Below, one piece after another: positions 41,046 to 50,348 of a DNA stretch of 64,000 nt. The position numbers and the translations under genes were made by a program. Where the stretch lies: contig WYBU01000137.1 in assembly GCA_011525745.1 (NCBI GenBank), positions 1 through 64,000 on the forward strand, given 5' to 3'. Origin of the DNA: Planctomycetaceae bacterium. Its GTDB lineage: Bacteria; Planctomycetota; Phycisphaerae; UBA1845; UTPLA1. The notes below the pieces were generated by a model. That model had not been told where the DNA came from. It did not search any database and saw nothing but the letters and a program-made list of their open reading frames with translations. Numbering within the stretch: position 1 is the first letter of the stretch; the number at the start of each line of letters is the position of its first letter.

Positions 41046-42551
41046 ATGCTCTGACTCCGACCGCGGCGACTCCCCCACCGCCTCGCGCAGCGCTTCTTCA
41101 TAGGCCCGGCTCGCGCCGCCGGCCGTCCCCGCGCCGCTCGATGCCCCGCGGTCCGCGCTGACCGTCAGCGACGTCAGCCCGGCCGAACCGGTCGTCGAGG
41201 CAGCCGAGGCGTCGGTCGCGCGCATCCAGGCCTGCTCGGCCTCCTCGGTCCACACTTCCTCATGGTCGATGCCGTCGACCTCGCGCCGCAGCATCAGGTA
41301 AATCATCGAGGATGATGCGCAGAACAGGCTGAAGCCGAACGCCGCCAGCATCAGCACGAACAGCCCGACCCACAGCCAGATGAGGTTCGACGTGGCGGTT
41401 TCCAGCCAGCCCAGATCGCCGCTCGGGAACGCTCCCCAGATCGACGTGTCCGCGGCCGGCGCCTTCCACAGCGTGTGCAGCTTGCCGATCGGCGGCTGCC
41501 CCTCCGCCGGCGCCGCGGCGAACCGGTTCATGCCCAGCCCCACGGCCCAATGCACGAACCAGAACGCCATCGCGAGCACAAACTTGACCACGCGCAGGCA
41601 GATCAGACCGTAAATCAGCGAGACAAGGTAATAAAACGGCGTCCGCCATCGCCGCTCGAATACGTATCCGATCGGACGGGCGAAGGCGTCGAACGCATCG
41701 GTGCCTTCGACCGCGATCGTCGGATGCATCATCGGCAGCGCCGCGACCGCCAGCACCAGCACGACGCACACGCCCAGGGCGACGATCAGCGGAATGAACC
41801 AGATCAGTCCCGCCAGCACATCCAGAACAGGCCATCGCGCCAGAAATCCGCCAATCGTCAGGGCCACGACACCGATCACCGCCAACACCAGCGGCAGCAG
41901 AGGCGACAGGAAGAACTGCCAGGCCCGCTCGCGCGCGAATTTCATCGCGTCGGTCAGACCCAGCATCTCGCCACGCGTCGCGTACAGCGCCGCGACGCGA
42001 TAAGTGGCGCCGCCGAAGACCGACAGCATCGCCAGCGTCCATAGCGAAAACAGCAGCGCGTACCATAAATGCGACAACAGCAGCCACGCAAACGCCGCGG
42101 GAACTTTGACGATGCAGTGGATCAGCCCCGGCCGTCCGGCGTCGTCGTCGAGCAGCCGAAACGCAAACACCGCCGACGTAGCTTCGTTGACCACGTCGCG
42201 CGCGAAGCGCTGCAACACGCTGAACGGCCCATGCCGCGCCACGCTGCCCTGGGCCTCTCGCGAGCGCTGCTGGAACAGCGCGTCGCCCACCTCGGCGTTG
42301 TACCCCGCGTCGACGTACGCGTTCAGCTCCGTGTACACCGCACGGCCGCGCTCTTCGATCACCTGAATGCCGCTGTCGGTCGGCCACACGGTGTCCAGCA
42401 GCCAGCCGCCCACGAGGACGCAGAACACGGTGACGAATGCCAGGAACAACTGACCCGGCTGCACAGCGACCTCGAACGCGCGGAACAGCCGCGTCCAGCC
42501 CAGGCATTCCGACCAGTTGATCCGTCGAACTTCCGGCGCTTCATCCGCCAT
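41043..42551 (-). CDS. polytopic membrane protein, unassigned
   Basis: A 502-residue protein with about six to seven membrane helices (for example LFLAFVTVFCVLVGGWLLDT, FAWLLLSHLWYALLFSLWTL, LLPLVLAVIGVVALTIGGFL, LIVALGVCVVLVLAVAALPM) and two charged loops. The last 90 residues are hydrophilic, Ser/Ala/Glu-rich and cytosolic. No transporter or enzyme motif is seen. Similar large membrane proteins are common and unnamed in planctomycetes. Its stop codon TAA lies at the edge of a family-A repeat, so the repeat may have replaced the original end. The start ATG at 42551 follows GGGAGGTAGAG. Confidence 0.7.
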   Translation of the reverse strand: MADEAPEVRRINWSECLGWTRLFRAFEVAVQPGQLFLAFVTVFCVLVGGWLLDTVWPTDSGIQVIEERGRAVYTELNAYVDAGYNAEVGDALFQQRSREAQGSVARHGPFSVLQRFARDVVNEATSAVFAFRLLDDDAGRPGLIHCIVKVPAAFAWLLLSHLWYALLFSLWTLAMLSVFGGATYRVAALYATRGEMLGLTDAMKFARERAWQFFLSPLLPLVLAVIGVVALTIGGFLARWPVLDVLAGLIWFIPLIVALGVCVVLVLAVAALPMMHPTIAVEGTDAFDAFARPIGYVFERRWRTPFYYLVSLIYGLICLRVVKFVLAMAFWFVHWAVGLGMNRFAAAPAEGQPPIGKLHTLWKAPAADTSIWGAFPSGDLGWLETATSNLIWLWVGLFVLMLAAFGFSLFCASSSMIYLMLRREVDGIDHEEVWTEEAEQAWMRATDASAASTTGSAGLTSLTVSADRGASSGAGTAGGASRAYEEALREAVGESPRSESEH

Positions 42552-42701
42552 GCGCTCTACCTCCCTGAAACGGCGCGCCCTTCATCGGCCGCGACGTCGC
42601 GTCACGGCGCGCCGGTCGGCACACACGCCGCCGCGACCGCTGTAACGGCGACGATGCAAGTGCGCGACATGATGGGTAAAAACGCGATCGTCCCATGCGT
42701 A

Positions 42702-43049
42702 CTATACCCGTCGCGCGGAAGGCGGCAAGTCCTCGACGGAATAGAGCCACCAGCGCTTTCGAGGGTTTTCGCCGGGTTTAGTGTGGCGAAGCGCGTAAAG
42801 CGTCATGATCCGCCCGGCGTCGGTGCGGACGCGGTAGAAACGCTTGCGGTAGTAGCGCTGACCGCCGGCGGTGTGGTCCCAGACCTCGGATTGTTTCCAG
42901 GTCTCGAGCAGTTCGACGATGGCGTAATGCCGCCCGCGCCAAGTGAAACCGGCCGGCAAACCAGGCTCGCCGCGCGCCATTGCCGCCGCATCAAACGTAC
43001 CGGCGTCGGGCGTGACGGGCTCGGAAATGAGTTCATCGGAAGGGGACAT
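42702..43049 (-). CDS. DUF6504 protein
   Basis: A 115-residue protein from the ATG at 43049, which has AGAAGGCGATGG upstream. The central part (FTWRGRHYAIVELLETWKQ, then YYRKRFYRVRTDAGRIMTL and RWWLYSVEDLP) matches DUF6504, a small domain found alone or at the end of DNA-polymerase Y-family-like proteins. A DNA-repair link is known only by association. The preceding residues ELISEPVTPDAGTFDAAAMA are typical of the stand-alone form. The upstream frame to 43211 passes through repeat DNA. Confidence 0.75.
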   Translation of the reverse strand: MSPSDELISEPVTPDAGTFDAAAMARGEPGLPAGFTWRGRHYAIVELLETWKQSEVWDHTAGGQRYYRKRFYRVRTDAGRIMTLYALRHTKPGENPRKRWWLYSVEDLPPSARRV

Positions 43050-43099
43050 GACCATCGCCTTCTGGCCGGTCGTCCCGCGCGATCGGATCGGCCGATCGC

Positions 43100-43291
43100 A
43101 ACCGAACCGCGACCGTGAGGGAGCGGCGAAATACCTCGCGATTCCCTCTGCCGCTGCGGATTCGGAACCGCGTCCCATGCCATGCAGGAATGCAGTCGCC
43201 GCGCTCCGCACGACGCGACGACAACGCCTATTGTCGCCGCTGCGTACGACTTCGATGCGTTCCCTGTCGCTCCCTCACGGTCGCGGTACGG
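43100..43291. repeat. dispersed repeat, family B, copies 4 (inverted) and 5
   Basis: 43100-43124 is the reverse complement of GCTCCCTCACGGTCGCGG plus TTCGGTT, and 43269-43291 is a direct copy with TACGG. The two face each other across about 145 bp without a gene. The full gap 43050-43362 holds only these repeats. Confidence 0.8.
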
Positions 43292-43362
43292 CGCCGCGAC
43301 GACCGCGTGCAATGGCGTTCGCAGTGCGGATTCGCGGACGCGACATCACGCATCCACCGACG

Positions 43363-44403
43363 CTACAGGTCCCCCAACCCCAGATTCAACACCACGCGCG
43401 CCCCATCCACCAGATCGACCTTCACGTTCTTGTCGAACACGCGCACCTGCTCGCTGCGGCCGTTCTGAAACGTCAGCGAATAGGAGCCGGCCGGCACCAT
43501 GAACGAATACCCGCCGCCGGCCGACGTAAGCTGCGATTGCTGGTCGAGCCGCACCTGCTCGTTGGCCGCGCCTTCGCCGAAGTCGTACTGGCCGTTGCCG
43601 TTGGCGTCGTTATAGACGACGCCCAGGATGAAGAATTCCGTCGAGGCTCGTCGAACGGCGTAGTCCTGCACGGCCATCATCGAATCAAAGGTCGTTCCCT
43701 GGTGCGAGAACGTGCCGCGCCGGATTCCCACGCCGACTTCGCGGAAATGCTCGGTCAGAATCACGACGCGATGACCGCGGTCGGGTATGCCCTCGTCAAC
43801 GAACAGATCGTCGTGCATTTGCTCCACCGTGCGAACATCGTCCACCGTGCCGGTCGTCCCGCGCCAGGCCAGATTCTCGCCGGCGCCGCCGAAGCTGTAG
43901 CCGGCCGCGACAATCCGATCGAAGGGAGTCTGTCCCTTGAGGTTGTCGTGCGCGAAGAAGTTGTTCGTCAGCATGTCCAGCGCGTGATCACGGGCCGCCG
44001 CGCCGAGCTGACCGTTGTAGGCGACCGCAGGTCTGGGCAAGGCATTCAACTGCCCGGGTATGCCTTCGTCGACGGTGATGCCGTGCCGCGCCGCCTCGGC
44101 GCCCGGCCGCAGCCGCGCCCGGTTGATGCGCTCGAGCATGAGCTGCTCCAGCGCCGAGATGTTGCCGTTGGCCAGGTCCGAACCCCCGTCGGTCGTCGAG
44201 CCGGTGTCGCCGGCCGTCGAGTCGTCGGGCACCGGCGAACCCGCGACGCCCGGATCAACCGGCAGCGGCGGCTGGAGCGTGTTGCAGCCCAACAACGATG
44301 CGCCGACGACGAGAATGGCCGCCGCGGCGCGCACCGTCATTGTCGGCGCCGCCGCCCACCATGCACGCCGCACGTCAACGTGAGAACGTATCCCGCTGGC
44401 CAT
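43363..44403 (-). CDS. CAP-domain (SCP/PR-1-like) lipoprotein
   Basis: A 346-residue exported protein. A signal with lipobox (AAAILVVGASLLGCN) is followed by a Pro/Asp/Ser-rich linker (about residues 45-85), then a CAP domain (about 85-240): MLERINRARLRPGAEAARHG, AARDHALDMLTNNFFAHDNL, FDRIVAAGYSFGGAGENLAW and VVILTEHFREVGVGI. A C-terminal domain (VVYNDANGNGQYDFGEG, with Ca-binding type Asp/Asn spacing) resembles a carboxypeptidase-regulatory-like or SdrD-B-like module. Typical CAP proteins are extracellular; the function in bacteria is poorly known. The ATG at 44403 is chosen because it gives a normal signal length. Confidence 0.82.
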   Translation of the reverse strand: MASGIRSHVDVRRAWWAAAPTMTVRAAAAILVVGASLLGCNTLQPPLPVDPGVAGSPVPDDSTAGDTGSTTDGGSDLANGNISALEQLMLERINRARLRPGAEAARHGITVDEGIPGQLNALPRPAVAYNGQLGAAARDHALDMLTNNFFAHDNLKGQTPFDRIVAAGYSFGGAGENLAWRGTTGTVDDVRTVEQMHDDLFVDEGIPDRGHRVVILTEHFREVGVGIRRGTFSHQGTTFDSMMAVQDYAVRRASTEFFILGVVYNDANGNGQYDFGEGAANEQVRLDQQSQLTSAGGGYSFMVPAGSYSLTFQNGRSEQVRVFDKNVKVDLVDGARVVLNLGLGDL

Positions 44404-44661
44404 GCCTTCTCGTTTGCTGATGCACTGACTTTCGCGGAGCGTCGCCCTCGCTCCGGACCGCTGGACGTCCGTTTTCCGGTGCACTGTCGTCGCCCCCCCA
44501 AAGGTACCTTATTCTATCAAGCGGAACAACGGTTTCTCGATGCAACCACAAATGTGTGCCGGCGTTACGCGGACCTGTCCGGGCCGTTCCCGGCCTTATG
44601 CCGAGAACAGGGCATACCGTTTCGACGATTTGACGTATCGGCGTCTTGGTGTTTTCTTCCC

Positions 44662-45618
44662 ATGTTTCACAGCCGACCGCCACTGCACGACGAATCGCCG
44701 GTTTGGCTACTGATCGGCTGTACCGCCGTCGGCAAGACCGACGTCGCGGTCGAACTGGCGCAACGGACCGACGCCGAAATCGTCAGCGTCGATTCACGGC
44801 TGGTCTATCGCCGCATGGACATCGGCACCGCCAAGCCCGGACCCGACGTGCTGGCCTGCGCGCCGCATCACCTCGTCGACCGGGTCGAGCCGTGGGAGAC
44901 GTTCTCCGTCGCGGGCTTTGTCGAACTGGCCGATGCCGCCATTGCCGACGTCCGCGCTCGCGGTCGAATGCCGCTGCTGGTCGCCGGAACGCCGTTTTAC
45001 CTTGTCGGTACGCTCTTCGGCCTGTTCGAGGGACCATCGGCCGATCCCGCCTTCCGCCGCGCCCTGCGACAGCGCGCCGCGGCCGAAGGCACAGCCGCGC
45101 TGCACGCCGAGCTGGCCGCCCTCGATCCGGCCGCCGCGGCCCGCATCCATCGCAACGACCTGGCCCGCATCGAGCGGGCGCTGGAGGTACACCGGCTGAC
45201 CGGTCGGCCGATCAGCGAGTTGCAGCGCGAATGGTCCGGCCCATCGCGCTACGCCTACCGGTGCGTCGGTTTGCGGCGGACGGCGGCCGATCTGTCGCGT
45301 CGCATCAACGCGCGCGTGAGGGCGATGGCCGAGGCGGGACTAGTGGACGAGGTGCGGGCGTTGTGGAGCGATCTGCGCGGGCTGTCGGATCAGGCGCGGC
45401 AGGCGCTGGGGTACGCCGAGATCATCGAGCACCTCGAAGGCCGCGCCACGCTCGACGGCGCGCTGGAGCAGATCAAGATCGACACGCGCCGCTTCGCCAA
45501 GTCGCAGCGCACCTGGTTTCGCCGCATCCGCGATGCAAACTGGCTGGACCTGGGTGAATCGGAGTCGCCGGAGCAGATCGCGCGGCGCGCCATTGAGGCG
45601 TTCTCAAGTACGCGATGA
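44662..45618 (+). CDS. miaA: tRNA dimethylallyltransferase
   Basis: A 318-residue enzyme that adds the isopentenyl group of DMAPP to A37 of tRNAs reading U-starting codons. Motifs are GCTAVGKTDVAVELAQR (P-loop; the usual Pro is Cys), IVSVDSRLVYRRMDIGTAKP, HHLVDRVEPWETFS, and LVAGTPFYLVGTLF, then DLARIERALEVHRLTGRP. The C-terminal half has the RTWFRRIRD loop. Length is normal. The ATG at 44662 is the only one at the N-terminal strand; the longer frame is a shadow of the CAP gene. The next enzyme of the pathway, miaB, is at 54205. Confidence 0.93.
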   Translation: MFHSRPPLHDESPVWLLIGCTAVGKTDVAVELAQRTDAEIVSVDSRLVYRRMDIGTAKPGPDVLACAPHHLVDRVEPWETFSVAGFVELADAAIADVRARGRMPLLVAGTPFYLVGTLFGLFEGPSADPAFRRALRQRAAAEGTAALHAELAALDPAAAARIHRNDLARIERALEVHRLTGRPISELQREWSGPSRYAYRCVGLRRTAADLSRRINARVRAMAEAGLVDEVRALWSDLRGLSDQARQALGYAEIIEHLEGRATLDGALEQIKIDTRRFAKSQRTWFRRIRDANWLDLGESESPEQIARRAIEAFSSTR

Positions 45619-45875
45619 TCGGCGCGAAGGTAGAAAACGTCGAAACGACAAAACGAGGAAACGCGACTGCTTGAACCGAGCCGCAAGCGCAATCGCCGCG
45701 GCTTTGGAACCCGCCGCGCAAGCAGCGGGCGAAACGAGACGCGCACGTCGGTAAGCGTTGCCCGATCGTTTGATTCGCGGAAGCGCCAGCGTTGCGGACA
45801 TCCGAGCCCGCCGCGCACAAGCCGCCCCACGCTTACTGACGTGCGCGTCTCGTTGCGCGGTTGTGCCGCGTTCGT

Positions 45876-46031
45876 CACAGCCGGGGGCGGCCGTGCCCCA
45901 TCAGAGCCGGGGAGCGGCGGCGCTCCATCACAGCCGGGGGCGGCCGTGCCCCATCACAGCCGGGGGGCGGCGGCGCTCCATCACAGCCGGGGGCGGCCGT
46001 GCCCCATCACAGCCGGGGGCGGCCGTGCCCC
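45876..46031. repeat. tandem array of six 26/27-bp GC-rich palindromic units
   Basis: Six units start at 45876, 45902, 45929, 45955, 45982 and 46008. Type a is CACAGCCGGGGGCGGCCGTG plus CCCCAT (26 bp); type b is similar but ends GGCGGCGCTCCAT (27 bp). The order is a-b-a-b-a-a. Each unit has a GCCG/CGGC dyad. There are no spacers, so this is not a CRISPR array. The surrounding 45619-46213 holds no gene. Confidence 0.9.
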
Positions 46032-46213
46032 GTGGTTGGATCGTCCGAGCCGCGAAGCGTAAGCGAGCGGGATCGGGCGGCCCGACTCCGCGAAGCCGGT
46101 GTGATGCAGCGGGTGGCAGGAGGCGCGCCGCCGGGCATTCGGCGCATGCGAGCGAATGAACGGTGCATGCTCGTTCGAGGCGTGCGGATCCCGCTTGCTA
46201 CGGAGTACCACAT

Positions 46214-46323
46214 GGTGGGTTGAGTACAACCCACCCTACGGCGGCATCTTGCCCGTTCCCAACGGGCGGGACTCCCGTACCACGCCTCTTCAATCCGTTC
46301 AACTCATTTCCGCGCGATGCCTA
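46214..46323. repeat. inverted repeat and partial family-A copy
   Basis: GGTGGGTT at 46214-46221 pairs with AACCCACC at 46228-46235. Positions 46243-46323 are an inverted family-A copy, whose left part is replaced by the previous palindrome and which ends TTTCCGCGCGATGCC. It stops 13 bases before the stop codon of the gene at 46336. Confidence 0.8.
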
Positions 46324-46335
46324 ACCACTGTTCCG

Positions 46336-47505
46336 CTATTTTTTCTTCTTCCCCGCCGCCTCGGCAGCGGCGCGCTGGGCGCCGGTCGCCAGCGTCTCGA
46401 CGCGCTCGATCAGCTCCTGCTCCATTGCGACGAGCGGCGCGTCGAGCTTGCTTTGTTCCGCGGAGCGCTGGGCCGCGTCCTTGATCGACGCCAGCCGCTC
46501 GTATTCGGGCGCCTTGACCGCCCGGTACGCCTCGGCGCGGCGCTCGCAATCCTTGAGAATGCCGCCGGCCGTCGCCCGCTGGGCATCGGTGAAGCCGTAC
46601 TTGGCGGCCAGGTCCTGCACGATCTTGTCCCATGCGCCCAGCTTCGCCGGCTTGCTCCCGCGGGCCGGCGGCTCGGGCCTGGTCTTTTCCGGCGGCGGCT
46701 GCTTGCCGCCCTTGGTCGCGTCGGCCTTGGATGCGTCGCGCTTGCCGGCTTCGGTTGTGACCTGCGGCGCGACCTTGGCACCCGGCTCGCGAGAGGACTG
46801 CGCTGCCGGCTTCGCATCCACGGCTTCGCCGCCCGCTGCGTGCTTTGCAGCACGAACCTCCTTCGAGGCTTCACCGGTCTTCACGGGCAACACCCCCGGC
46901 TGAGCGCCGGTATCAATCGCTCCGGCCTTGCCATGAAGCTCCGGCTTCATCGCGACAGGTTCCAGCGGTCGTTGCGGCTCCTTGGCGTCGGCGACGCCGG
47001 CGGCCATTTCGCGGGCCTTGACGCCCTCCTTGGTGCCTTCCTTGATGCGCGCCATACCCTGCTCGCGCACGCGCCGTCGCAGCACCTGCACTCGGGCACG
47101 TCCCTCTTCGCGCTGCGGATCGGGCAATCGCGATTCGAGTTCGGCCATGATGTTGTCGAGATTCATGGGATCATTCGACTGCATTTCGCGAATCTCGCGC
47201 TCGATCTCCTGCGTGGGCCTGCCCATCCGCATCGCATCTCCACGATCCCGGAACAACTTCGTGCGGCGCTCATTGAACGCGGGGGCCTCCGAAACGCGGC
47301 GATCCATTTCGCTCTGCAACCAGTTAACCTGATCCGGCGTGAGTTGATAGGCTTCACTCAGGGTTTTGATCTGTCCCTCGGCGATCTTGTGGAATCGCTC
47401 CTGAACGGGGTCTCTCTCCTCTTCAGCGACCTTGCTTGCCGGAGGCGAAGACTGGGCCGCAATGGCGCAACTCAATAGCAGTCCGGAGAGTGCGACGCGA
47501 AGCAT
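46336..47505 (-). CDS. exported Ala/Lys-rich hypothetical protein
   Basis: A 389-residue protein with signal peptide LSGLLLSCAIAAQS and two helical parts. The first (about residues 30-165) carries PDQVNWLQSEMDRRV and repeated Arg/Glu helices. A long low-complexity Lys/Ala/Pro/Glu linker (about 165-285) follows, then a second helical part (KIVQDLAAKYGFTDAQRATA) that resembles the first in its heptad-like spacing, ending in KKKK. GGAGGAG precedes the ATG at 47505. The build resembles a periplasmic Spy/CpxP-like or zinc-resistance-associated protein but is not diagnostic. Confidence 0.65.
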   Translation of the reverse strand: MLRVALSGLLLSCAIAAQSSPPASKVAEEERDPVQERFHKIAEGQIKTLSEAYQLTPDQVNWLQSEMDRRVSEAPAFNERRTKLFRDRGDAMRMGRPTQEIEREIREMQSNDPMNLDNIMAELESRLPDPQREEGRARVQVLRRRVREQGMARIKEGTKEGVKAREMAAGVADAKEPQRPLEPVAMKPELHGKAGAIDTGAQPGVLPVKTGEASKEVRAAKHAAGGEAVDAKPAAQSSREPGAKVAPQVTTEAGKRDASKADATKGGKQPPPEKTRPEPPARGSKPAKLGAWDKIVQDLAAKYGFTDAQRATAGGILKDCERRAEAYRAVKAPEYERLASIKDAAQRSAEQSKLDAPLVAMEQELIERVETLATGAQRAAAEAAGKKKK

Positions 47506-47591
47506 GGAACTCCTCCGTTCGATTCGCCGCAGCAACGAAAAAGGGTAGCGAGATCGCATCCCGCTTTCGATGCGACGGTGCCGTAAGCAAA

Positions 47592-47625
47592 GGGGCGGAT
47601 GGACCGCGTTCGGCCCATCCGCCCC
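47592..47625 (-). terminator. hairpin after the PEP-CTERM gene
   Basis: GGGGCGGATGG at 47592-47602 pairs fully with CCATCCGCCCC at 47615-47625. On the minus strand it is followed by TTTGCTT. It lies 66 bases after the stop of the gene at 47691, the expected distance for its terminator. Confidence 0.75.
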
Positions 47626-47690
47626 GTATCAATCAAGCATTCATTCGGCGAAAGCTATACACCTTCATCCGTTTTCGCTGCTCGACATCC

Positions 47691-48506
47691 TTACGCCCGG
47701 CGGCGTCGAATGCCCAGCAGGCCCAGGGCCAGCAGACTAAGCGTCGCCGGCTCGGGAATGATGTTGATCACAGCGTCAGGCGTAGCCGTAATCTGATTGG
47801 CGAGCGTGCCAATCGGATTGCCGCTCGGAACGCCGTTCAAAATACGCGTGTCATCCGGCAGACCCGTCGTCGGATCGTAGCCGAACGCCACGTTGTTGTG
47901 GCTTCCTGTACCGCTGTTTGACGTAAAGCGCGGCGTGTTTAGGTTGGTCTGCATGTACAGATCAATCCGATCTCCGACAGCACCGTTGACTTGGAAGCTC
48001 ACCCAACCCATCAGGTAGGTTGGAAGACCCCACTGGTCAAGACCCGATGGCTGAACGCCCGAACCATTACTTGTGAAGCCGACCGAGCCGGGAGGCGCCG
48101 TCGCGGTCATCAGCGACAGCAACGTTGCTCCATTGTGCGGATTGGTACCCGCGATCGGCCCAGCACCCAGCGTATCATACGGCAACGGCGTCATGTTGGC
48201 AGTTGCCGAAAGGGCCGCACCGCCTGTGCCTGTTGCAAGGTACGCCGTGTTGATTCCGTAGCCAAACAGGTTAACGAACGGCTGAGTTGAATCGCCCCGT
48301 TGAATCGACATGTAGATCGGGAACGACACGATGTCGCCCGCTTCGGCATCGACCAACGGGTTGACGTTGTTAACACCTGGCGTGAAATCAACCGGCGCAT
48401 TAACCGACGCTGGCCCAAAGTACACATGGTACTCATACGCAGCGTTGGCAGCACTGCCGATCGCCAGCACCGCAGCCACCGCCAAAACTCCACTGATTCG
48501 CCTCAT
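47691..48506 (-). CDS. PEP-CTERM anchored exported protein
   Basis: A 271-residue protein. A signal peptide (ISGVLAVAAVLAIGSAANA) is followed by a beta-rich, Gly/Asn/Thr-rich body, and it ends with IIPEPATLSLLALGLLGI and a basic tail RRRRA, the classical PEP-CTERM sorting signal (PEP, membrane helix, Arg tail) processed by an exosortase. An AGGAGAG ribosome site precedes the ATG at 48506. The next gene (48665, same strand) is another exported protein of similar style; the terminator at 48637 separates the two. Confidence 0.85.
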   Translation of the reverse strand: MRRISGVLAVAAVLAIGSAANAAYEYHVYFGPASVNAPVDFTPGVNNVNPLVDAEAGDIVSFPIYMSIQRGDSTQPFVNLFGYGINTAYLATGTGGAALSATANMTPLPYDTLGAGPIAGTNPHNGATLLSLMTATAPPGSVGFTSNGSGVQPSGLDQWGLPTYLMGWVSFQVNGAVGDRIDLYMQTNLNTPRFTSNSGTGSHNNVAFGYDPTTGLPDDTRILNGVPSGNPIGTLANQITATPDAVINIIPEPATLSLLALGLLGIRRRRA

Positions 48507-48636
48507 GAAGCTCTCCTTTCCGTGTTCTTTCCCGACTTGGTTTTCCCACAAACCGCAGCCGAGGATGAATTCTTGCTTGTTTTACTCACAGGTCTTGTCT
48601 CACAGGAAAAAGACCCACCAAAGTATTCTCTTCTCA

Positions 48637-48656
48637 CCCCTCCGTAAACGGAGAGG
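48637..48656 (-). terminator. short hairpin after the dockerin-like protein gene
   Basis: CCTCTCCG-TTTA-CGGAGGGG (minus strand) forms an 8-bp stem with one G-T pair, 8 bases after the stop codon at 48665. No T-run follows, so it is a weak or factor-assisted terminator. Confidence 0.45.
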
Positions 48657-48664
48657 ACGAACCA

Positions 48665-49705
48665 TTACGTTCCCTGGGCAAAGTTGTATCCGAAGATGAT
48701 GTCGTCAAAGTCAACGACACAATCCGGAATCTGGTCAAAGTCACCTGTGGACTGGTTAATCGTGCCAAAGTCCCAAGTGTAATCATAAACCGCCTGCTCG
48801 GCCCCCGTAGGAACATAAGCTCCGGAGAAAATGTTGTAGGCGTTGATTACATCGTCGAAGTCCACAACGCTGTCAAACGCACCGATCACAAAATCGCCAG
48901 TGCTCTGATCGATCGAACCGAGATCGCCCTTCTTGACAAGATTCACGGTTGCGTCGGCATTCGCGCTGCTAGAACCCGGGCTGCTGCCGCTGACCGAAGC
49001 ATCAAGCGAGCCGCCAGCGTCATAACCGAAGGACACGTTCTCTACGCCAGGCGCCGGACCCGCAGTCGGATCAACAACGCGCGTGATCTTCAGGTCGCCA
49101 ACCACAAGCGAAACGGCGTAAGACGTGTACGAACCAACTCCGCCATCCCAGTTGCCTGCAGCGAGGTCCAGTGCCGCAACCGAGTAACCACTGCCCGGAG
49201 CATATCCATCGGACCACAGCGCATGACCAGAGGACGGAGGGACGGCAACCATGCGGGCGTCATCCACAAGCGACCCACCGACGTTGAGCGTTCCGGTAAC
49301 GTAGCCGCTCCATGCGGGGTTGCCGGAACCATTATCGTCAGTCACAGTAAGCCCGGTGGCTGAGAGTGGCGTCGTACCACCCGAGGCAGCCGCATCAATG
49401 TTCAGGCCGATTGACGAAATGATCTCATCGCCAGTGGCCGGATTATTCTTCGCAGCCACGTCCATGCGCAGCGTCAACGCGCCAACGTCATATGCTCCGG
49501 GAACCGGAACGCCTGCATTGGCGTTAATCGCTGCCGTCTGATCCGCCGGAGCGAGGTAAAGCAGGGCATTGCTGTTCGCCGCTGTCGCGGGGAAGCATGC
49601 GCCCGGGCCGCCTTGACCGCTCACGACCACGTACATATCCGTGTCCGCCGCCATCGCGATCGGGGCGATCGCAAGCAGCATTACACACACCACACACTTC
49701 TTCAT
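48665..49705 (-). CDS. exported protein with dockerin-like calcium-loop tail
   Basis: A 346-residue protein: signal peptide (CVVCVMLLAIAPIAMA), a Gly/Ala/Ser/Thr-rich beta body, and two C-terminal Asp-rich repeats: GSIDQSTGDFVIGAFDSVVD with FDDVINAYN, then GTINQSTGDFDQIPDCVVD with FDDIIFGYN. Each has the Asp/Asn pattern of an EF-hand-like loop, as in dockerin type I modules used for assembly or surface display in planctomycetes. No PEP-CTERM is seen. It resembles its neighbour in size and signal, so they may be coexpressed surface proteins. Confidence 0.75.
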   Translation of the reverse strand: MKKCVVCVMLLAIAPIAMAADTDMYVVVSGQGGPGACFPATAANSNALLYLAPADQTAAINANAGVPVPGAYDVGALTLRMDVAAKNNPATGDEIISSIGLNIDAAASGGTTPLSATGLTVTDDNGSGNPAWSGYVTGTLNVGGSLVDDARMVAVPPSSGHALWSDGYAPGSGYSVAALDLAAGNWDGGVGSYTSYAVSLVVGDLKITRVVDPTAGPAPGVENVSFGYDAGGSLDASVSGSSPGSSSANADATVNLVKKGDLGSIDQSTGDFVIGAFDSVVDFDDVINAYNIFSGAYVPTGAEQAVYDYTWDFGTINQSTGDFDQIPDCVVDFDDIIFGYNFAQGT

Positions 49706-50348
49706 TTGCTGGCTCCTTGGCCTGCCGCCAGATTTCTGAACCGCGCCGTTACCGGCAGCGCCAGCTCATCATCCGTGCGAATTCCTCGTGATCGAACGTG
49801 CGTGCTTACCGGGCACGCCATCGATCGGACGTTCGCTCATCGCGGCCATTCCGCGACGATCATGCGAACCATTCACACAGACACCAGTGCAAAAACGAGA
49901 GTTTAAGAACCCCTCACTCTTGCGGACACAGTCCTCATTGGATAAGGACCTGTCCCTACCTCCTGCACGCCAATTGTACCCCATCGTCACGGGCGGGTCA
50001 ACGCCGTCGGCTTTACGATTGCCGCCGCATCAACCGCTCGCGTTATCCGGCACTCTACAAGGCCCCGATAACGCCTGATCCGAAATCCCGTTACCGGCGG
50101 AACCTCGGACGTTACCCCTCCTGCGCCTGTCGCCCAGCGCCTCTTGCATGCACAAGGCGGATGGCGCGTGCCCCCGCGACCGGGTACACATCAACGTCCC
50201 TTCATGATACCAGCAACGCCCCATCCATTTCAATGGTTTTCCGCAAAAAAATACGCATCAATCGCAAAAGCGTAACGTCTTAATACACATAAAGTTACAC
50301 GCGATTCACGGCCGATAAGCGCCGCCGTGCAACAACTTCACGGTTCCT
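49706..50348. other. 643 bp without a recognisable gene
   Basis: The region is less GC-rich than its surroundings near 50229-50300 (AAAAAAATACGC and AATCGCAAAAGCG), which may hold promoters. I looked for RNase P, tmRNA and 6S-like cores on both strands and saw none. A small hairpin GTCCTCATTGGATAAGGAC lies at 49929-49947. Confidence 0.4.

Noticed and set aside
42943-44661. N-terminal extension of miaA by 573 residues
   Set aside because: It is the antisense of the CAP-domain and DUF6504 region; the MiaA P-loop begins at 44662 with its own ATG.
45876-46031. CRISPR-like array
   Set aside because: The units follow each other directly with no spacers, and no cas gene is near.
49706-50348. Structural RNA gene
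   Set aside because: No conserved core of RNase P, tmRNA or 6S RNA could be matched by eye.
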